DNA of 64,000 nucleotides from Clostridia bacterium (lineage in GTDB: Bacteria; Bacillota; Clostridia; Oscillospirales; CAG-272): positions 1 to 64,000 of the forward strand of contig JAGBCV010000016.1 in NCBI GenBank assembly GCA_017937845.1, in the 5' to 3' direction. Positions 1 to 8,020 of the stretch are shown here, one piece after another (the stretch's first letter is position 1; each line of letters begins with the position of its first letter). The notes under the pieces were generated by a model, which saw only the letters and a program-made list of their open reading frames with translations, made no database searches and was not told where the DNA came from. Made by a program: the position numbers and the translations under genes.

Positions 1-126
1 AACTTTTTTCGAAAGCCGTTCCACTTTGTCTACTACGCTTTCCTCGCTTTACCTATCAAATCGTGTATTGACTTCCAGAACGGTTGTGCCGAAATCCATT
101 TCAAAGTCGAGCTTGCGCGGATACAT
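1..126 (-). pseudogene. decayed short transposon-associated ORF (TnpW-like), runs off window edge
   Basis: Read on the minus strand from the ATG at 126, the frame gives MYPRKLDFEMDFGTTVLEVN, then a TAA at 51-49, then SEESVVDKVERLSKKV in the same frame to the window edge. The pattern of a G-T-T-hydrophobic-V core followed by S-E-S-x3-K-hydrophobic-R-L resembles the very short transposon-associated proteins often labelled TnpW in clostridial conjugative elements. That match is from memory and is weak. The in-frame stop between the two halves argues for decay, unless an error in the assembly is responsible. No good ribosome site precedes the ATG. Confidence 0.35.
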
Positions 127-153
127 TTGTGAGCGAAAATAGTCAAGGCGTTT

Positions 154-333
154 CTAACGTGTCATACGTTTCAGTTTTTCTGTTTCACTTCGACTTTCAT
201 CCAAAAATTCGTGGAGCATTTCATACTCGCTTTGCGTTACTTCAATTTGGATCTTCTTTTTGGGAAAGCGAATCTCGGCACGTTTGTTTTCCAAAACCTC
301 ATGGATCCGATTCAACAATTTTTTCAGTTTCAT
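154..333 (-). CDS. small hypothetical protein (59 aa) coupled to mobC
   Basis: This ORF starts at ATG 333, behind a GAAAGGA ribosome site that lies inside the end of mobC, so the two genes overlap by 35 nt and are probably translated together. The product begins MKLKKLLNRIHEVLENK and is short, basic and probably helical, with no membrane segment. I do not recognise the family. In mobilizable elements the gene after mobC is usually the relaxase; here this small ORF takes that place, which fits a degenerate or unusual mobilization region. It is too short for standard ORF cut-offs but has a good start signal. Confidence 0.5.
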   Translation of the reverse strand: MKLKKLLNRIHEVLENKRAEIRFPKKKIQIEVTQSEYEMLHEFLDESRSETEKLKRMTR

Positions 334-655
334 TTTTTCCTTTCTGACAGTTCAACGTCGTTTCAAAAATTTGCTCTAAATTTTTGACCTCTCGATAAAT
401 TTCGTTCATTTGCAGCATATCGACAAAGCCAAGTGTTCTCACTTTCACAAGTGTGTCGTCGACTTTCGCGCCGATACGGCGTAGCTCTCTTAAAAGTCCA
501 GGATAATCCGCAGGCGGATTTCTCTTGACAGTAGCACCTGCAAAGAGCCTGCGAACGTATTCCTCACGGGAAAGTCCCGTAACATAAACAAGCGCGTTCA
601 GACGGTCAAACTCTTCCCGCGACATTCTGACTTTGATTTCTTTTGTTCGTTTCAT
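299..655 (-). CDS. mobC: MobC-like plasmid/element mobilization relaxosome protein
   Basis: A 118-aa protein. The N-terminal part (KEIKVRMSREEFDRLNALVY) is a ribbon-helix-helix-like segment, and the C-terminal half (LLRELRRIGAKVDDTLVKVR followed by an L-E-x-hydrophobic helix) matches the layout of MobC proteins, which help open DNA at oriT for a relaxase. The start at 655 has a GGAAAGGAAA ribosome site. Upstream lie two short inverted repeats that could be the oriT. No relaxase follows within the window. The alternative is another small ribbon-helix-helix accessory protein of a mobile element. Confidence 0.75.
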   Translation of the reverse strand: MKRTKEIKVRMSREEFDRLNALVYVTGLSREEYVRRLFAGATVKRNPPADYPGLLRELRRIGAKVDDTLVKVRTLGFVDMLQMNEIYREVKNLEQIFETTLNCQKGKNETEKIVESDP

Positions 656-691
656 TTACGATTTCCTTTCCTTCAAATTTTCAGGGGTTTT

Positions 692-734
692 AGGGGAGAA
701 TTCCCCTCTGGGGCGAATTATGAGGACATAATTC
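692..734. repeat. paired inverted repeats, candidate oriT of the mobile segment
   Basis: Two hairpins lie side by side in the 387-nt gap between mobC and the sigma gene (656-1042). The first is AGGGG-6 nt-CCCCT at 692-707. The second is a perfect 8-bp repeat GAATTATG-AGGA-CATAATTC at 715-734. Short inverted repeats directly upstream of mobC are the usual place for an oriT nick region, so that role is inferred from position. The rest of the gap is AT-rich and holds only the sigma-gene promoter and scattered short repeats; I see no further gene. Confidence 0.4.
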
Positions 735-956
735 AGTGCTTGTTAAGATTTGCAGACCTTTTTATTAACAGTTTAGACATATCTTTTTTCCTCCTTTCCC
801 GCAAAGTTTTTTCATATACTTACCGTAATGCGAACGGCAAATTTGTCCTGCTTTTTTCTGTTTTTCATGATTGTAGCATACGAACTCGTCACCTAATGAC
901 ACCTTTAAAAAAGTTTTTCATAAATTTTCATAAAAATTTTATGTGTTTTGCGTAAA

Positions 957-985
957 TTGGTCTTTCAAATTCGCCTTACTATAAT
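957..985 (+). promoter_or_regulatory. putative promoter of the ECF sigma operon
   Basis: TTGGTC at 957-962 and TATAAT at 980-985 are 17 nt apart, about 60 nt before the sigma-factor start. A second TATAAT occurs near 1005-1010. The -35 is imperfect, so the assignment is moderate. Whether the ECF sigma factor also controls this site cannot be told from one copy. Confidence 0.4.
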
Positions 986-1042
986 AGAAATGAAAAAATA
1001 AGTGATATAATAATTGTATTTCAAAGGAAAGAGGAATCAAAG

Positions 1043-1588
1043 TTGATATTACATTGGAATGCCGTATCTAAAGAGGATGACCATAAACTTTTTGAAACGA
1101 TATATACCAAATATGAGGATGATATTTTCAGAAAAATATATAAAATTTTGAAAAATCAACGAGATACAGAAGATGTAGCACAAGAAACATGGCTCTATAT
1201 TCTGGAACATATTGATATTTTTCAAGGAAAATCCGATCGTTCTATCAAGGCATATATTTTCAGCGTTGCCAAAAACAAAGCAATTGATTTGATTCGTAAA
1301 AAACGTCGGGAAGAAAAGATTTTATGTAAATTTGATGATACGGATGTTGCAGACGAATCGGAAATGTTTGAACTTTGCGCGGAACAAAGCGATGAATCCG
1401 TGTTGAATGCCATTATAGAATTGGGCGAACCATATAGTTCTGTGTTGACTTACTATTATTTGCACGGGCATACATTGAAAGAAATTTCAAAGATTATGAA
1501 ATTAAAGGAATCTACTGTCGGTTCACGTTTGACAAGGGGAAGAAAAAAATTGATTTTATTACTAAAAAGGAGTGATCTTCATGAATGA
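1043..1588 (+). CDS. ECF-type RNA polymerase sigma factor
   Basis: A 181-aa sigma-70 family protein. Region 2 spans about residues 20-95 (YTKYEDDIFRKIYKI, then DTEDVAQETWLYILEHI and a -10 binding helix ending in AKNKAIDLIRKKRREE). Region 4 lies at about 130-175 (SSVLTYYYLHGHTLKEISKI, then a helix-turn-helix with KESTVGSRLTRGRKKL). The start is a TTG at 1043 behind AAAGGAAAGAGG; no in-frame ATG gives as complete a region 2. It overlaps the next gene by 8 nt and heads a seven-gene operon reaching 7499, so it probably drives that operon in response to an envelope signal. Base composition is AT-rich, unlike the chromosome to the right. Confidence 0.85.
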   Translation: MILHWNAVSKEDDHKLFETIYTKYEDDIFRKIYKILKNQRDTEDVAQETWLYILEHIDIFQGKSDRSIKAYIFSVAKNKAIDLIRKKRREEKILCKFDDTDVADESEMFELCAEQSDESVLNAIIELGEPYSSVLTYYYLHGHTLKEISKIMKLKESTVGSRLTRGRKKLILLLKRSDLHE

Positions 1589-2162
1589 TAATCAGCAAAG
1601 AGGACGCGAGCGTTTGATGCGTATGCTTGCAGAATATGAAAGGATAAACTGTGAAAAACAAGTTAATTATAAAAAAACAATTGTATTGCCACTCAAGTGT
1701 TTATTTGTTTTTAGAAAACGAATCACAATAATAGGCATATCTCTTTTCATCATGCTTGTTTTTTGCATGCCTTTTATACATTTTAATGTAAATGCGCTTG
1801 ATGTTTGTTGGGCGCACCCAGGAAAACATCTCATGGTTCCCAATCTTGGCTTTTCTCCTTATACTCATACTGTATATTGTTCTGAATGTGGTTTGGAATT
1901 GGGTCAAGAGTATTGTGAAGATTGGCAAACACGTCCTGACGATTGCAGAGAATCTTCTCGCTGTTCGGAGTGCAATCGAGTTCTCGTTGCAACAGAATAT
2001 ACGCAGCACGCGACAACCGGCACATGGTATGCCAGAGGAACCCAATATCATTATAGTATTTGCAAACATAAAACAGTATTTGGGTATCCTTGTGAAAAAG
2101 AAATTGTCGAACTTCATGATTTTGTAGATGGAATTTGCAAAGTTTGCGGTTATGAGGGCTAA
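1581..2162 (+). CDS. single-pass membrane protein with paired-cysteine clusters; possible anti-sigma factor
   Basis: This 193-aa protein starts at ATG 1581, behind AAAAGGAG, inside the end of the sigma gene. Residues 1-50 are charged and cytoplasmic-like, about 52-75 form a membrane segment (ITIIGISLFIMLVFCMPFI), and the rest is outside the membrane. The outer part carries several Cys pairs: CSECG, CSECN and CKVCG, plus further Cys and His residues, as in zinc ribbons or disulfide-bonded modules. Its place directly after an ECF sigma gene, together with the in/TM/out layout, suggests an anti-sigma factor whose sensor is the Cys-rich part. The cytoplasmic part lacks the classic HxxxCxxC ZAS motif, so this role is inference. 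Confidence 0.5.
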   Translation: MNDNQQRGRERLMRMLAEYERINCEKQVNYKKTIVLPLKCLFVFRKRITIIGISLFIMLVFCMPFIHFNVNALDVCWAHPGKHLMVPNLGFSPYTHTVYCSECGLELGQEYCEDWQTRPDDCRESSRCSECNRVLVATEYTQHATTGTWYARGTQYHYSICKHKTVFGYPCEKEIVELHDFVDGICKVCGYEG

Positions 2163-2256
2163 TTAAATGTGGATGGTAGAATTTTCCACCATCCACAAAT
2201 ATCATTACCTTTTTTCAATATAGGCACTAATGAAAAATGTTTTGAAAGGAAATCTT

Positions 2257-3138
2257 ATGAAACGAATCTATATAGGTGTATTTGTAGTTATCACATTGAT
2301 GCTATTTTGCAGTTGTCAAATGATTCCGTCCGATACAATATCTACTACATCTTATCAAACCACATTAGAAACCACAACCACATTGGAAACTACAACACAA
2401 CCAGCAAATTCCAAAATACAGCAAAGATTTGAAGTCATACAAGAATTTGATGCAGAACATAATACTGTGAAGATTACCGTGCTATCGAATGATAAATGTA
2501 GAGTATCGAACAATATAAAAGGAGAATATATCGAAAATTACCAATATGATATCGTGGAATTGCCGAGTGGAGATAAAGTGCCCGTTTGCCTCAACATGGA
2601 TAGTCCGATCCATATCTATATCCCCGCAAAGGTTTATATTGCATATGCCAATAACAATGAATCAGAATATTTTCAGATTTACGGAAACGAATCCTCTGTA
2701 ATTGTTAAATTTGATTTTGATATTTTATCCTGCTATTCCGATGCACCAATGGAAATGCAAGATGATTATTTTCATAAAGCCCTTACAGAATATTTTGGCG
2801 GAGCATATTCTAAACGAGATTTATTACAAATTGATGCCTTGGCAATTCGTTATACCGATGAAAAAAATCTTGCATCAAGACCTGCTTCGGATACAAGGCC
2901 ACTATGTTCAATAGTCATGATCGATTATGGAGTAAAAGAATATATTTTTACGGATTTTGGAGAAGAACCACCCACAATAATTTCTGAAGAATTATTGTCA
3001 GACCTATATCACTTTTTTGAATTGGATAATTTGCATATAATAGATGGTGCTTATCAGGAAAGGCATTTGCAATATGAAGAAATCATTCGCGATTTGAAGC
3101 TTTATGAAGTAACAGAAAACACTTGGAGCGAGCCATGA
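2257..3138 (+). CDS. hypothetical lipoprotein with Thr-rich linker
   Basis: A 293-aa protein starting at ATG 2257 (GAAAGGAAATCTT site; an earlier ATG at 2230 has no ribosome site). A basic-hydrophobic signal peptide ends in LFCSC, a lipobox, so Cys21 is probably lipidated. A Thr/Ser-rich linker (TTLETTTTLETTT) follows at about 30-50, then a soluble domain of roughly 240 residues that I do not recognise. The stop overlaps the next start as ATGA. As part of the sigma/ABC operon it may be the extracytoplasmic partner or sensor of the transporter. Confidence 0.65.
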   Translation: MKRIYIGVFVVITLMLFCSCQMIPSDTISTTSYQTTLETTTTLETTTQPANSKIQQRFEVIQEFDAEHNTVKITVLSNDKCRVSNNIKGEYIENYQYDIVELPSGDKVPVCLNMDSPIHIYIPAKVYIAYANNNESEYFQIYGNESSVIVKFDFDILSCYSDAPMEMQDDYFHKALTEYFGGAYSKRDLLQIDALAIRYTDEKNLASRPASDTRPLCSIVMIDYGVKEYIFTDFGEEPPTIISEELLSDLYHFFELDNLHIIDGAYQERHLQYEEIIRDLKLYEVTENTWSEP

Positions 3139-3620
3139 AAAAATTAGTCCTCGCCTTTTTTTGTCTTTTAAGCATACTTTTTTCTTCCTGTGAGAAAAAG
3201 CTTTTGAATATTTCTTATTACGGTGTCGATTTTCAAAAAACAAATGAGGTATTATATTTGAATGAAGATTGTGAGCATTTTTTGATCTACACCCAAGTGG
3301 ATGACTCTGTAAATGGGATAGATAACAACATTTATCATGCCGTATATTGTAAATGGAGCACCTGTAAAGAAGAATTTCATTATGAGCCCCACACATTACG
3401 ACTTGTCGATGATTTTGGAAGCTCTCGCGCATTGTATCAAGAAAATGGCTATATGTATCATACGGTTAGTCTTTTTTGTGTCCTTTGTGATGCTGCTGTA
3501 ACATTTCAATTACTTTGTCAAGCACAGGATGCTTCCTGTATGGAGGCCACAATATGTTGGGATAAAATCCCGTGGGAGGAAATCTTATGCGATATGCCGT
3601 ACGAAATCTCATACGACTGA
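3135..3620 (+). CDS. hypothetical small lipoprotein, Cys-rich
   Basis: A 161-aa protein with start ATG 3135, preceded by GGAG and overlapping the previous stop. The signal peptide MKKLVLAFFCLLSILFSSC ends in a lipobox. The mature part has many cysteines (CEHF, CKWSTCKEEF, CVLC, and three more near the end), which suggests disulfides or metal binding. I do not recognise a family. Its 3' end overlaps the first permease start at 3587 by 34 nt, so the genes are translationally coupled. Confidence 0.6.
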   Translation: MKKLVLAFFCLLSILFSSCEKKLLNISYYGVDFQKTNEVLYLNEDCEHFLIYTQVDDSVNGIDNNIYHAVYCKWSTCKEEFHYEPHTLRLVDDFGSSRALYQENGYMYHTVSLFCVLCDAAVTFQLLCQAQDASCMEATICWDKIPWEEILCDMPYEISYD

Positions 3621-5083
3621 AAGCAAGATCCTTTTTAATGTTTATCATCGTATTTGCTATCTTATTTCTTTCGATGTTTGGTGCGATGGTGGTGGGTTTA
3701 TGTGAAGATAACCGCGAACGTTTTTATGGTCCGCTCGATGGCACGGTTTACGTTACGAACGAAGATTATGAACCGTATCTCACATACCATGCGGCAATAA
3801 CGATGTGCGAAGATGCAAAAGTGATTACCGATATATCTGCAATTAAAGAATATACAGCTATTTTTGAAGACTTGACTTATATTGGATATGATAAATTTCA
3901 GCGTGCGCGATATATGGGAGAAACCGCAAACGAAAGTGGAAAAGTCAATTATGTCAAGGGAATTTCCATAGTTGGCGTTACCGATATGGCGATTTTGGAA
4001 GAAGTATATAGTGGCAATCTTACGATGACGGACGGTACAATGATTACAAAAGCTGACAACCACGAAAGCCACAATAAAATCATTATTTCCGAAGAATTGG
4101 CAAAAGCAAATGGTCTTTCCATCGGAGATGCAATGATTTTGGATATGCCGTCGCTTTACCGAACAGAATTTGATGTTCGTTTTGATGCGGAAACCGATAC
4201 CCAGGATGCAGATCATTACGTTTACGTTATAGGAGGTATTTTCCAAAACAGTATCGATAATACAGCGAATGTTTCCGTCCCGTGGGAGGTAAATGCCAAT
4301 CGCGTTTACGTTCCCATACAAACACTTGTTGATATTGCAAACTGCGAACGGATCCAAACGTTATATCATTACACAACAATCGAGGTGGCAGGAAAAATAT
4401 TTAGCCGTCATGGCGCATTGAATGCCCATCCTGTGGTCATACCCGATAGGCTGTATTTCCATCTCTCGAACACAAGGGAAATCGGAAATCTTTGTGAAGA
4501 AATCAATGGCTTGGGATTTCATGAACCCATCGTTTTGACCGAATACATTTCGGATTCCGCATCCTCTCCATCAGCACGCCTTTCCGAAACCATTTCCATC
4601 ATTTTGCTTGGCATCGGATGTGTTGGTTTTGTAATCTTTGGGCTTGCAATTCTGTTCAATATGAAGGCAAGACATAAGGAGCTTGCCATTCTTGTAGCGC
4701 TCGGAAAAAATCGAAGAGCGGTTACCATTTCCTTTTTTATAGAAATATTACTGATAGCAATGGTTGCTGTGTTGCTGAGTGGAATTTCGTTATTATTGAT
4801 GACCCACATGCTGGCCCTTCCGATCACAAATTATTTATATTCGGCGGAAATCTCCGCGAAATTCAACGACATAACATCGGATATGATTCTTTTCGGAAAT
4901 ATAACAGGGAATGATACCGCTATTCGAATAGCGAATATGGCATATCTTTTCAACACCTACGCATTACCGAGTTTTCTTTTGGTGTTTGCGGCAACCCTTG
5001 CTCTCATGATTTTAATCTATCTTTTTGTTCGCATATATGTGAATAAGATCAATGCGCTTTCGGATGTTGGAGGTAAAGAATGA
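3587..5083 (+). CDS. ABC transporter permease, FtsX/MacB-like
   Basis: A 498-aa membrane protein. TM1 is at about 15-40 (FLMFIIVFAILFLSMFGAMV), followed by an extracytoplasmic domain of about 270 residues, TM2 (ISIILLGIGCVGFVIFGLAI), TM3 (FFIEILLIAMVAVLLSGISL) and TM4 near the C-terminus (FLLVFAATLALMILIYLFV). The motif KARHKELAILVALGKNRRAV after TM2 is the cytoplasmic coupling segment typical of FtsX-fold permeases. The start at 3587 uses GGGAGGAAA. It pairs with the next permease and the ATPase at 6834. Such systems are often efflux or lipoprotein/peptide-handling machines, for example in antimicrobial-peptide resistance; the substrate is unknown. Confidence 0.8.
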   Translation: MRYAVRNLIRLKARSFLMFIIVFAILFLSMFGAMVVGLCEDNRERFYGPLDGTVYVTNEDYEPYLTYHAAITMCEDAKVITDISAIKEYTAIFEDLTYIGYDKFQRARYMGETANESGKVNYVKGISIVGVTDMAILEEVYSGNLTMTDGTMITKADNHESHNKIIISEELAKANGLSIGDAMILDMPSLYRTEFDVRFDAETDTQDADHYVYVIGGIFQNSIDNTANVSVPWEVNANRVYVPIQTLVDIANCERIQTLYHYTTIEVAGKIFSRHGALNAHPVVIPDRLYFHLSNTREIGNLCEEINGLGFHEPIVLTEYISDSASSPSARLSETISIILLGIGCVGFVIFGLAILFNMKARHKELAILVALGKNRRAVTISFFIEILLIAMVAVLLSGISLLLMTHMLALPITNYLYSAEISAKFNDITSDMILFGNITGNDTAIRIANMAYLFNTYALPSFLLVFAATLALMILIYLFVRIYVNKINALSDVGGKE

Positions 5084-6834
5084 TTTTGAAATTTGCGATT
5101 CGGAATATCATCCGTTTGCCTTGGCGAACGCTATTATATATCATGGTTACTCTTTGTATCGTTTTAGCGATAACAGCATCACTTTTTGTATATAGGGCCT
5201 GTGAAAATGCTGTGTCTGAATTGGATGAACAGTATATTTTTGTGGCATCCGTTGTTCCAAGCGGTCAAGAGCCGATTCTTCTTTCTCGTATGGGTGCTTG
5301 TTTTGAACATACGGAAGTGCTTGCCTATAATATCACAATGGCAGAAGCAAACGGCAGGGTTCCAAGTGGGCGAAATATGAAAAAAATGCCAAGCCTTGAT
5401 GACCGAGAAGAAGCCGATGTGCTTTGGTCCCATGATGAAGGGATACCATTTCTTGCCGTTGAAAATCTTTCTTTGGTACCGTCATTTTTTGATGGTAGAT
5501 GTACGATTGGGGAAGGTACGGGAATTACGGCATCCGGTTATTCGGGAGAAGAATCTGAAATTGTTATTCCGTGGTGGTTAGCCGAACAATATGATATTTC
5601 TATTGGTGATACAATCATCAAACGCTATGAATACGGAAGATACACGTTTTTTGAAGCAAAAGTTGTCGGTATTTATGAAGCAAACGTACATACCTTTCGT
5701 GAGCATGATTATCCCGCTTATATTCCGCTTGCCATTGCAGAAATGGATTTGGGGTATACCATCGTTCGATATATGCACGAAACGGTTGCCGTTCAAAGAG
5801 CAGATTTTGTCCTGAATGGACGGGAAGCTTTTGAGGAATTTGTTTTGACGGCAAAAGCAAATGGTTTTGATTTTCAAAAAGCGAAAATCGTTTTTAATAA
5901 CAGCACCTATGATTCACTTTCCTCGGAGCTTAACAATATTCATATGATCGCACTCCTTGTATGCATTGTTGTTTTAACCGTAGGGCTTGGAATATTGATA
6001 TTTTTCACAGTTTATCTTTGCCACACGAGAACGAAAGAACGTACTCTGTTGATCTCTTTGGGTATGACAAAAAGAAAAGTGAACGGTATGATTGCATTTG
6101 AGTTGATGCTTATGTTTATCATTTCACTTTTTCTTGGCATTTTTGGCGGTTACTTAGCGGCAGACGGTATTTGCTCATATGTCAATGCGTCTGTGCTTTC
6201 CCGTGCTGATGCTTCGGATGCAATCCAAAATGAGGGGATCGATAGAAATGAACCTCTTTTTCAAAATATGAATCTCCAGATCTCCGTTTCATCTAAAAAG
6301 GAACGCTCCGAATCTGTTGCAGTCAATTACAATTTGAAGGCAACCGAACATGAGATCGGTGTTTCAAGACATACATATCAATTTGTTGGCACCGAGCTTG
6401 AAGGTCTTTTGAACAGAGAATGGATTCCCATTCATATTGTCGGCGTTACCAATTTCGATGAAATGAATGTATCGATTGATTTTGAAACATTTCAGCACAC
6501 TTCCGATTACAATGATTTTGCAATATACGGATATGTCAGTGAAAATTCCCCATATGCCCCGAAAGAAGATGAGCTTTATACGACATATTTTATCAATGGA
6601 TGTGCCAGAGATGCTTTTGTTCGTATTGATGGACAAAATATTGAGAGTGCGGAAAGCTTGAGTCAAACAAAAATATATATCATTGGAACATATAAAGACA
6701 ACGATTATTGCTCGGAAAACGATATTCTTCTTCGTATGGAAGATTATCATAGATTATATAGCGAACATTCCGTAACGACAGATGCATTTTATTTTGAGCG
6801 TATCGGGTCAGTTTATATAAAGGAGGAATCGTAA
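5080..6834 (+). CDS. ABC transporter permease, FtsX/MacB-like, atypical C-terminus
   Basis: A 584-aa permease whose start overlaps the previous stop (ATGA) and has GGAGG upstream. TM1 is at about 15-37, then a large extracytoplasmic domain, TM2 (IALLVCIVVLTVGLGILIFF), a coupling segment with RTKERTLLISLGMTKRKV, and TM3 (LMLMFIISLFLGIFGGYLA). After TM3 comes a second soluble region of about 210 residues that runs to the C-terminus with no final hydrophobic segment. Normal FtsX-fold permeases end with a fourth TM and a cytoplasmic tail. The reading frame is clean and abuts the ATPase, so this looks like a real variant, or a truncation that kept the stop next to the next start. Confidence 0.75.
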   Translation: MILKFAIRNIIRLPWRTLLYIMVTLCIVLAITASLFVYRACENAVSELDEQYIFVASVVPSGQEPILLSRMGACFEHTEVLAYNITMAEANGRVPSGRNMKKMPSLDDREEADVLWSHDEGIPFLAVENLSLVPSFFDGRCTIGEGTGITASGYSGEESEIVIPWWLAEQYDISIGDTIIKRYEYGRYTFFEAKVVGIYEANVHTFREHDYPAYIPLAIAEMDLGYTIVRYMHETVAVQRADFVLNGREAFEEFVLTAKANGFDFQKAKIVFNNSTYDSLSSELNNIHMIALLVCIVVLTVGLGILIFFTVYLCHTRTKERTLLISLGMTKRKVNGMIAFELMLMFIISLFLGIFGGYLAADGICSYVNASVLSRADASDAIQNEGIDRNEPLFQNMNLQISVSSKKERSESVAVNYNLKATEHEIGVSRHTYQFVGTELEGLLNREWIPIHIVGVTNFDEMNVSIDFETFQHTSDYNDFAIYGYVSENSPYAPKEDELYTTYFINGCARDAFVRIDGQNIESAESLSQTKIYIIGTYKDNDYCSENDILLRMEDYHRLYSEHSVTTDAFYFERIGSVYIKEES

Positions 6835-7499
6835 TGGCTATCTTGGAACTCAAGCATTTATCTTATGATTACATCACGAAAGCCGGAAAAGTTCATGCGT
6901 TGAAAAATGCAACTGCCTCTTTTGAAACAGGTAAGGTCTATGCTATTGTTGGCCGTTCGGGAAGCGGGAAGTCTACTTTGATGTCACTGATGGCAGGGCT
7001 TGATGTGCCGAAAGACGGTGATATTCTGTATCATGGTGAAAACCTTAGAGATATTGATCGCGATAAATTCCGACGCGAACATATCGGAATGATCTTTCAA
7101 AGCTATTATCTCCTTCCTCAGCTTACCGCCGTTGAAAACGTGGAGCTTTCTCTTGAACTTGCAAAATACAAAGGCGATAAACGAAAACGTGCCGAAGAAA
7201 TGCTTACACTTGTTGGTATCAAAAAAGAACAGTTCAAAAAACGCAGTACACAGTTTTCGGGTGGTGAACAGCAAAGAATTGCTGTTGCCCGCGCGATTGC
7301 AACCGATCCCGAAATTATCCTTGCGGATGAACCGACAGGAAACCTTGATAACGAAAACAGTATGAATGTTGTCAGCATCCTCGTCGATTTGGCACACAAA
7401 TACAACAAATGCGTTATCGTCATTACCCACGCCTCCGAGGTTGCGGAAAAAGCGGATGTGGTGTTCAAAATGGATGACGGAATTCTAATTATACAATAA
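6834..7499 (+). CDS. ABC transporter ATP-binding protein (MacB/LolD type)
   Basis: A 221-aa ATPase with all motifs: Walker A GRSGSGKST at about 40-48, Q-loop IFQSYYLLPQLT, signature FSGGEQQRIAVARAIA, Walker B IILADEPTGNLD and the H-loop VITHASEVAEKA. The 220-residue length and the short insert after the Q-loop fit the LolD/MacB/FtsE group that powers FtsX-fold permeases. The start shares one base with the previous stop (TAATG), behind AAAGGAGGAATCG. This is the last gene of the sigma operon; a strong hairpin follows 2 nt after the stop. Confidence 0.9.
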   Translation: MAILELKHLSYDYITKAGKVHALKNATASFETGKVYAIVGRSGSGKSTLMSLMAGLDVPKDGDILYHGENLRDIDRDKFRREHIGMIFQSYYLLPQLTAVENVELSLELAKYKGDKRKRAEEMLTLVGIKKEQFKKRSTQFSGGEQQRIAVARAIATDPEIILADEPTGNLDNENSMNVVSILVDLAHKYNKCVIVITHASEVAEKADVVFKMDDGILIIQ

Positions 7500-7500
7500 C

Positions 7501-7533
7501 AAACAGGGAACTCAATTTTTGAGTTCCCTGTTT
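7501..7533. terminator. bidirectional terminator between ABC operon and tnpV
   Basis: A 15-bp perfect stem, AAACAGGGAACTCAA and its complement, with a 3-nt loop. U-rich tracts arise on both strands. It sits between two convergent genes, 2 nt after one stop and 2 nt after the other. Confidence 0.85.
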
Positions 7534-7534
7534 G

Positions 7535-7915
7535 TTATTGAAATATTACTTCTGCCTCTACTATTTCTTTTGCACGATGCTCAATGTTCTTCATCATCTG
7601 TACCCACTTCATTTGATCCATGGCTTTGAGATGTTCATTAACACCTTCCGCTTTTGCATAATCTATAATCAATGATTCGTACATTTCGTTGGCTTCCTTA
7701 TCGACTTGATAAAGATACTCATTGAGTTCTCCCAATCCAAGCAGAAGAGAGTGTCGGAGGTGATGATGTGTTTTCAGCCAAATTTCATGTTGCAATCCAA
7801 ACCGACCGATTTCTTTCTGCTCAGGCAATTCGATGTTAGGAATAAAGACGCCGTTAATTTCGCGATAGGTAATACCATGCTGTTCAAACAAGCTGTTGTT
7901 AGTTTTGTTTTTCAT
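7535..7915 (-). CDS. tnpV: TnpV, transposon-encoded protein
   Basis: A 126-aa protein that I recognise as the TnpV family of clostridial mobile elements: N-terminal LFEQHGITYREINGVFIPNI, central LRHSLLLGLGELNEYLYQVD, then a helical C-terminus with MKWVQMMKNIEHRAKEIVEA. Its function is unknown; it is found inside Tn916-like and related integrative elements and mobilizable transposons. Here it stands alone, convergent to the ABC operon, and supports the reading of 1-8750 as a mobile or formerly mobile segment. Confidence 0.85.
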   Translation of the reverse strand: MKNKTNNSLFEQHGITYREINGVFIPNIELPEQKEIGRFGLQHEIWLKTHHHLRHSLLLGLGELNEYLYQVDKEANEMYESLIIDYAKAEGVNEHLKAMDQMKWVQMMKNIEHRAKEIVEAEVIFQ

Positions 7916-7994
7916 TGTAGTTTCTCCAATTCAATTTAGATTTACTACAATTCATTCGCATCTTGACCAATTCAAATATTTTTAGATAGAGAAA

Positions 7995-8020
7995 GGGTAC
8001 CTGCTTTATCGCAGGTACCC
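7995..8020. terminator. strong hairpin in the intergenic region upstream of tnpV
   Basis: A perfect 10-bp stem, GGGTACCTGC and GCAGGTACCC, with loop TTTATC, followed by a T-rich stretch (GGTTTTTCTTTT) at about 8029-8040 on the plus strand. It looks like a terminator for plus-strand transcripts, but no plus-strand gene ends just before it; the gene it once served may be lost. Confidence 0.55.

Noticed and set aside
740-955. 71-aa plus-strand frame between mobC and the sigma gene
   Set aside because: No ribosome site, odd composition, and it overlaps the region of promoters and repeats.
656-1042. A riboswitch or further gene before the sigma operon
   Set aside because: The gap has only AT-rich sequence, two small inverted repeats and promoter boxes; no recognised RNA fold.
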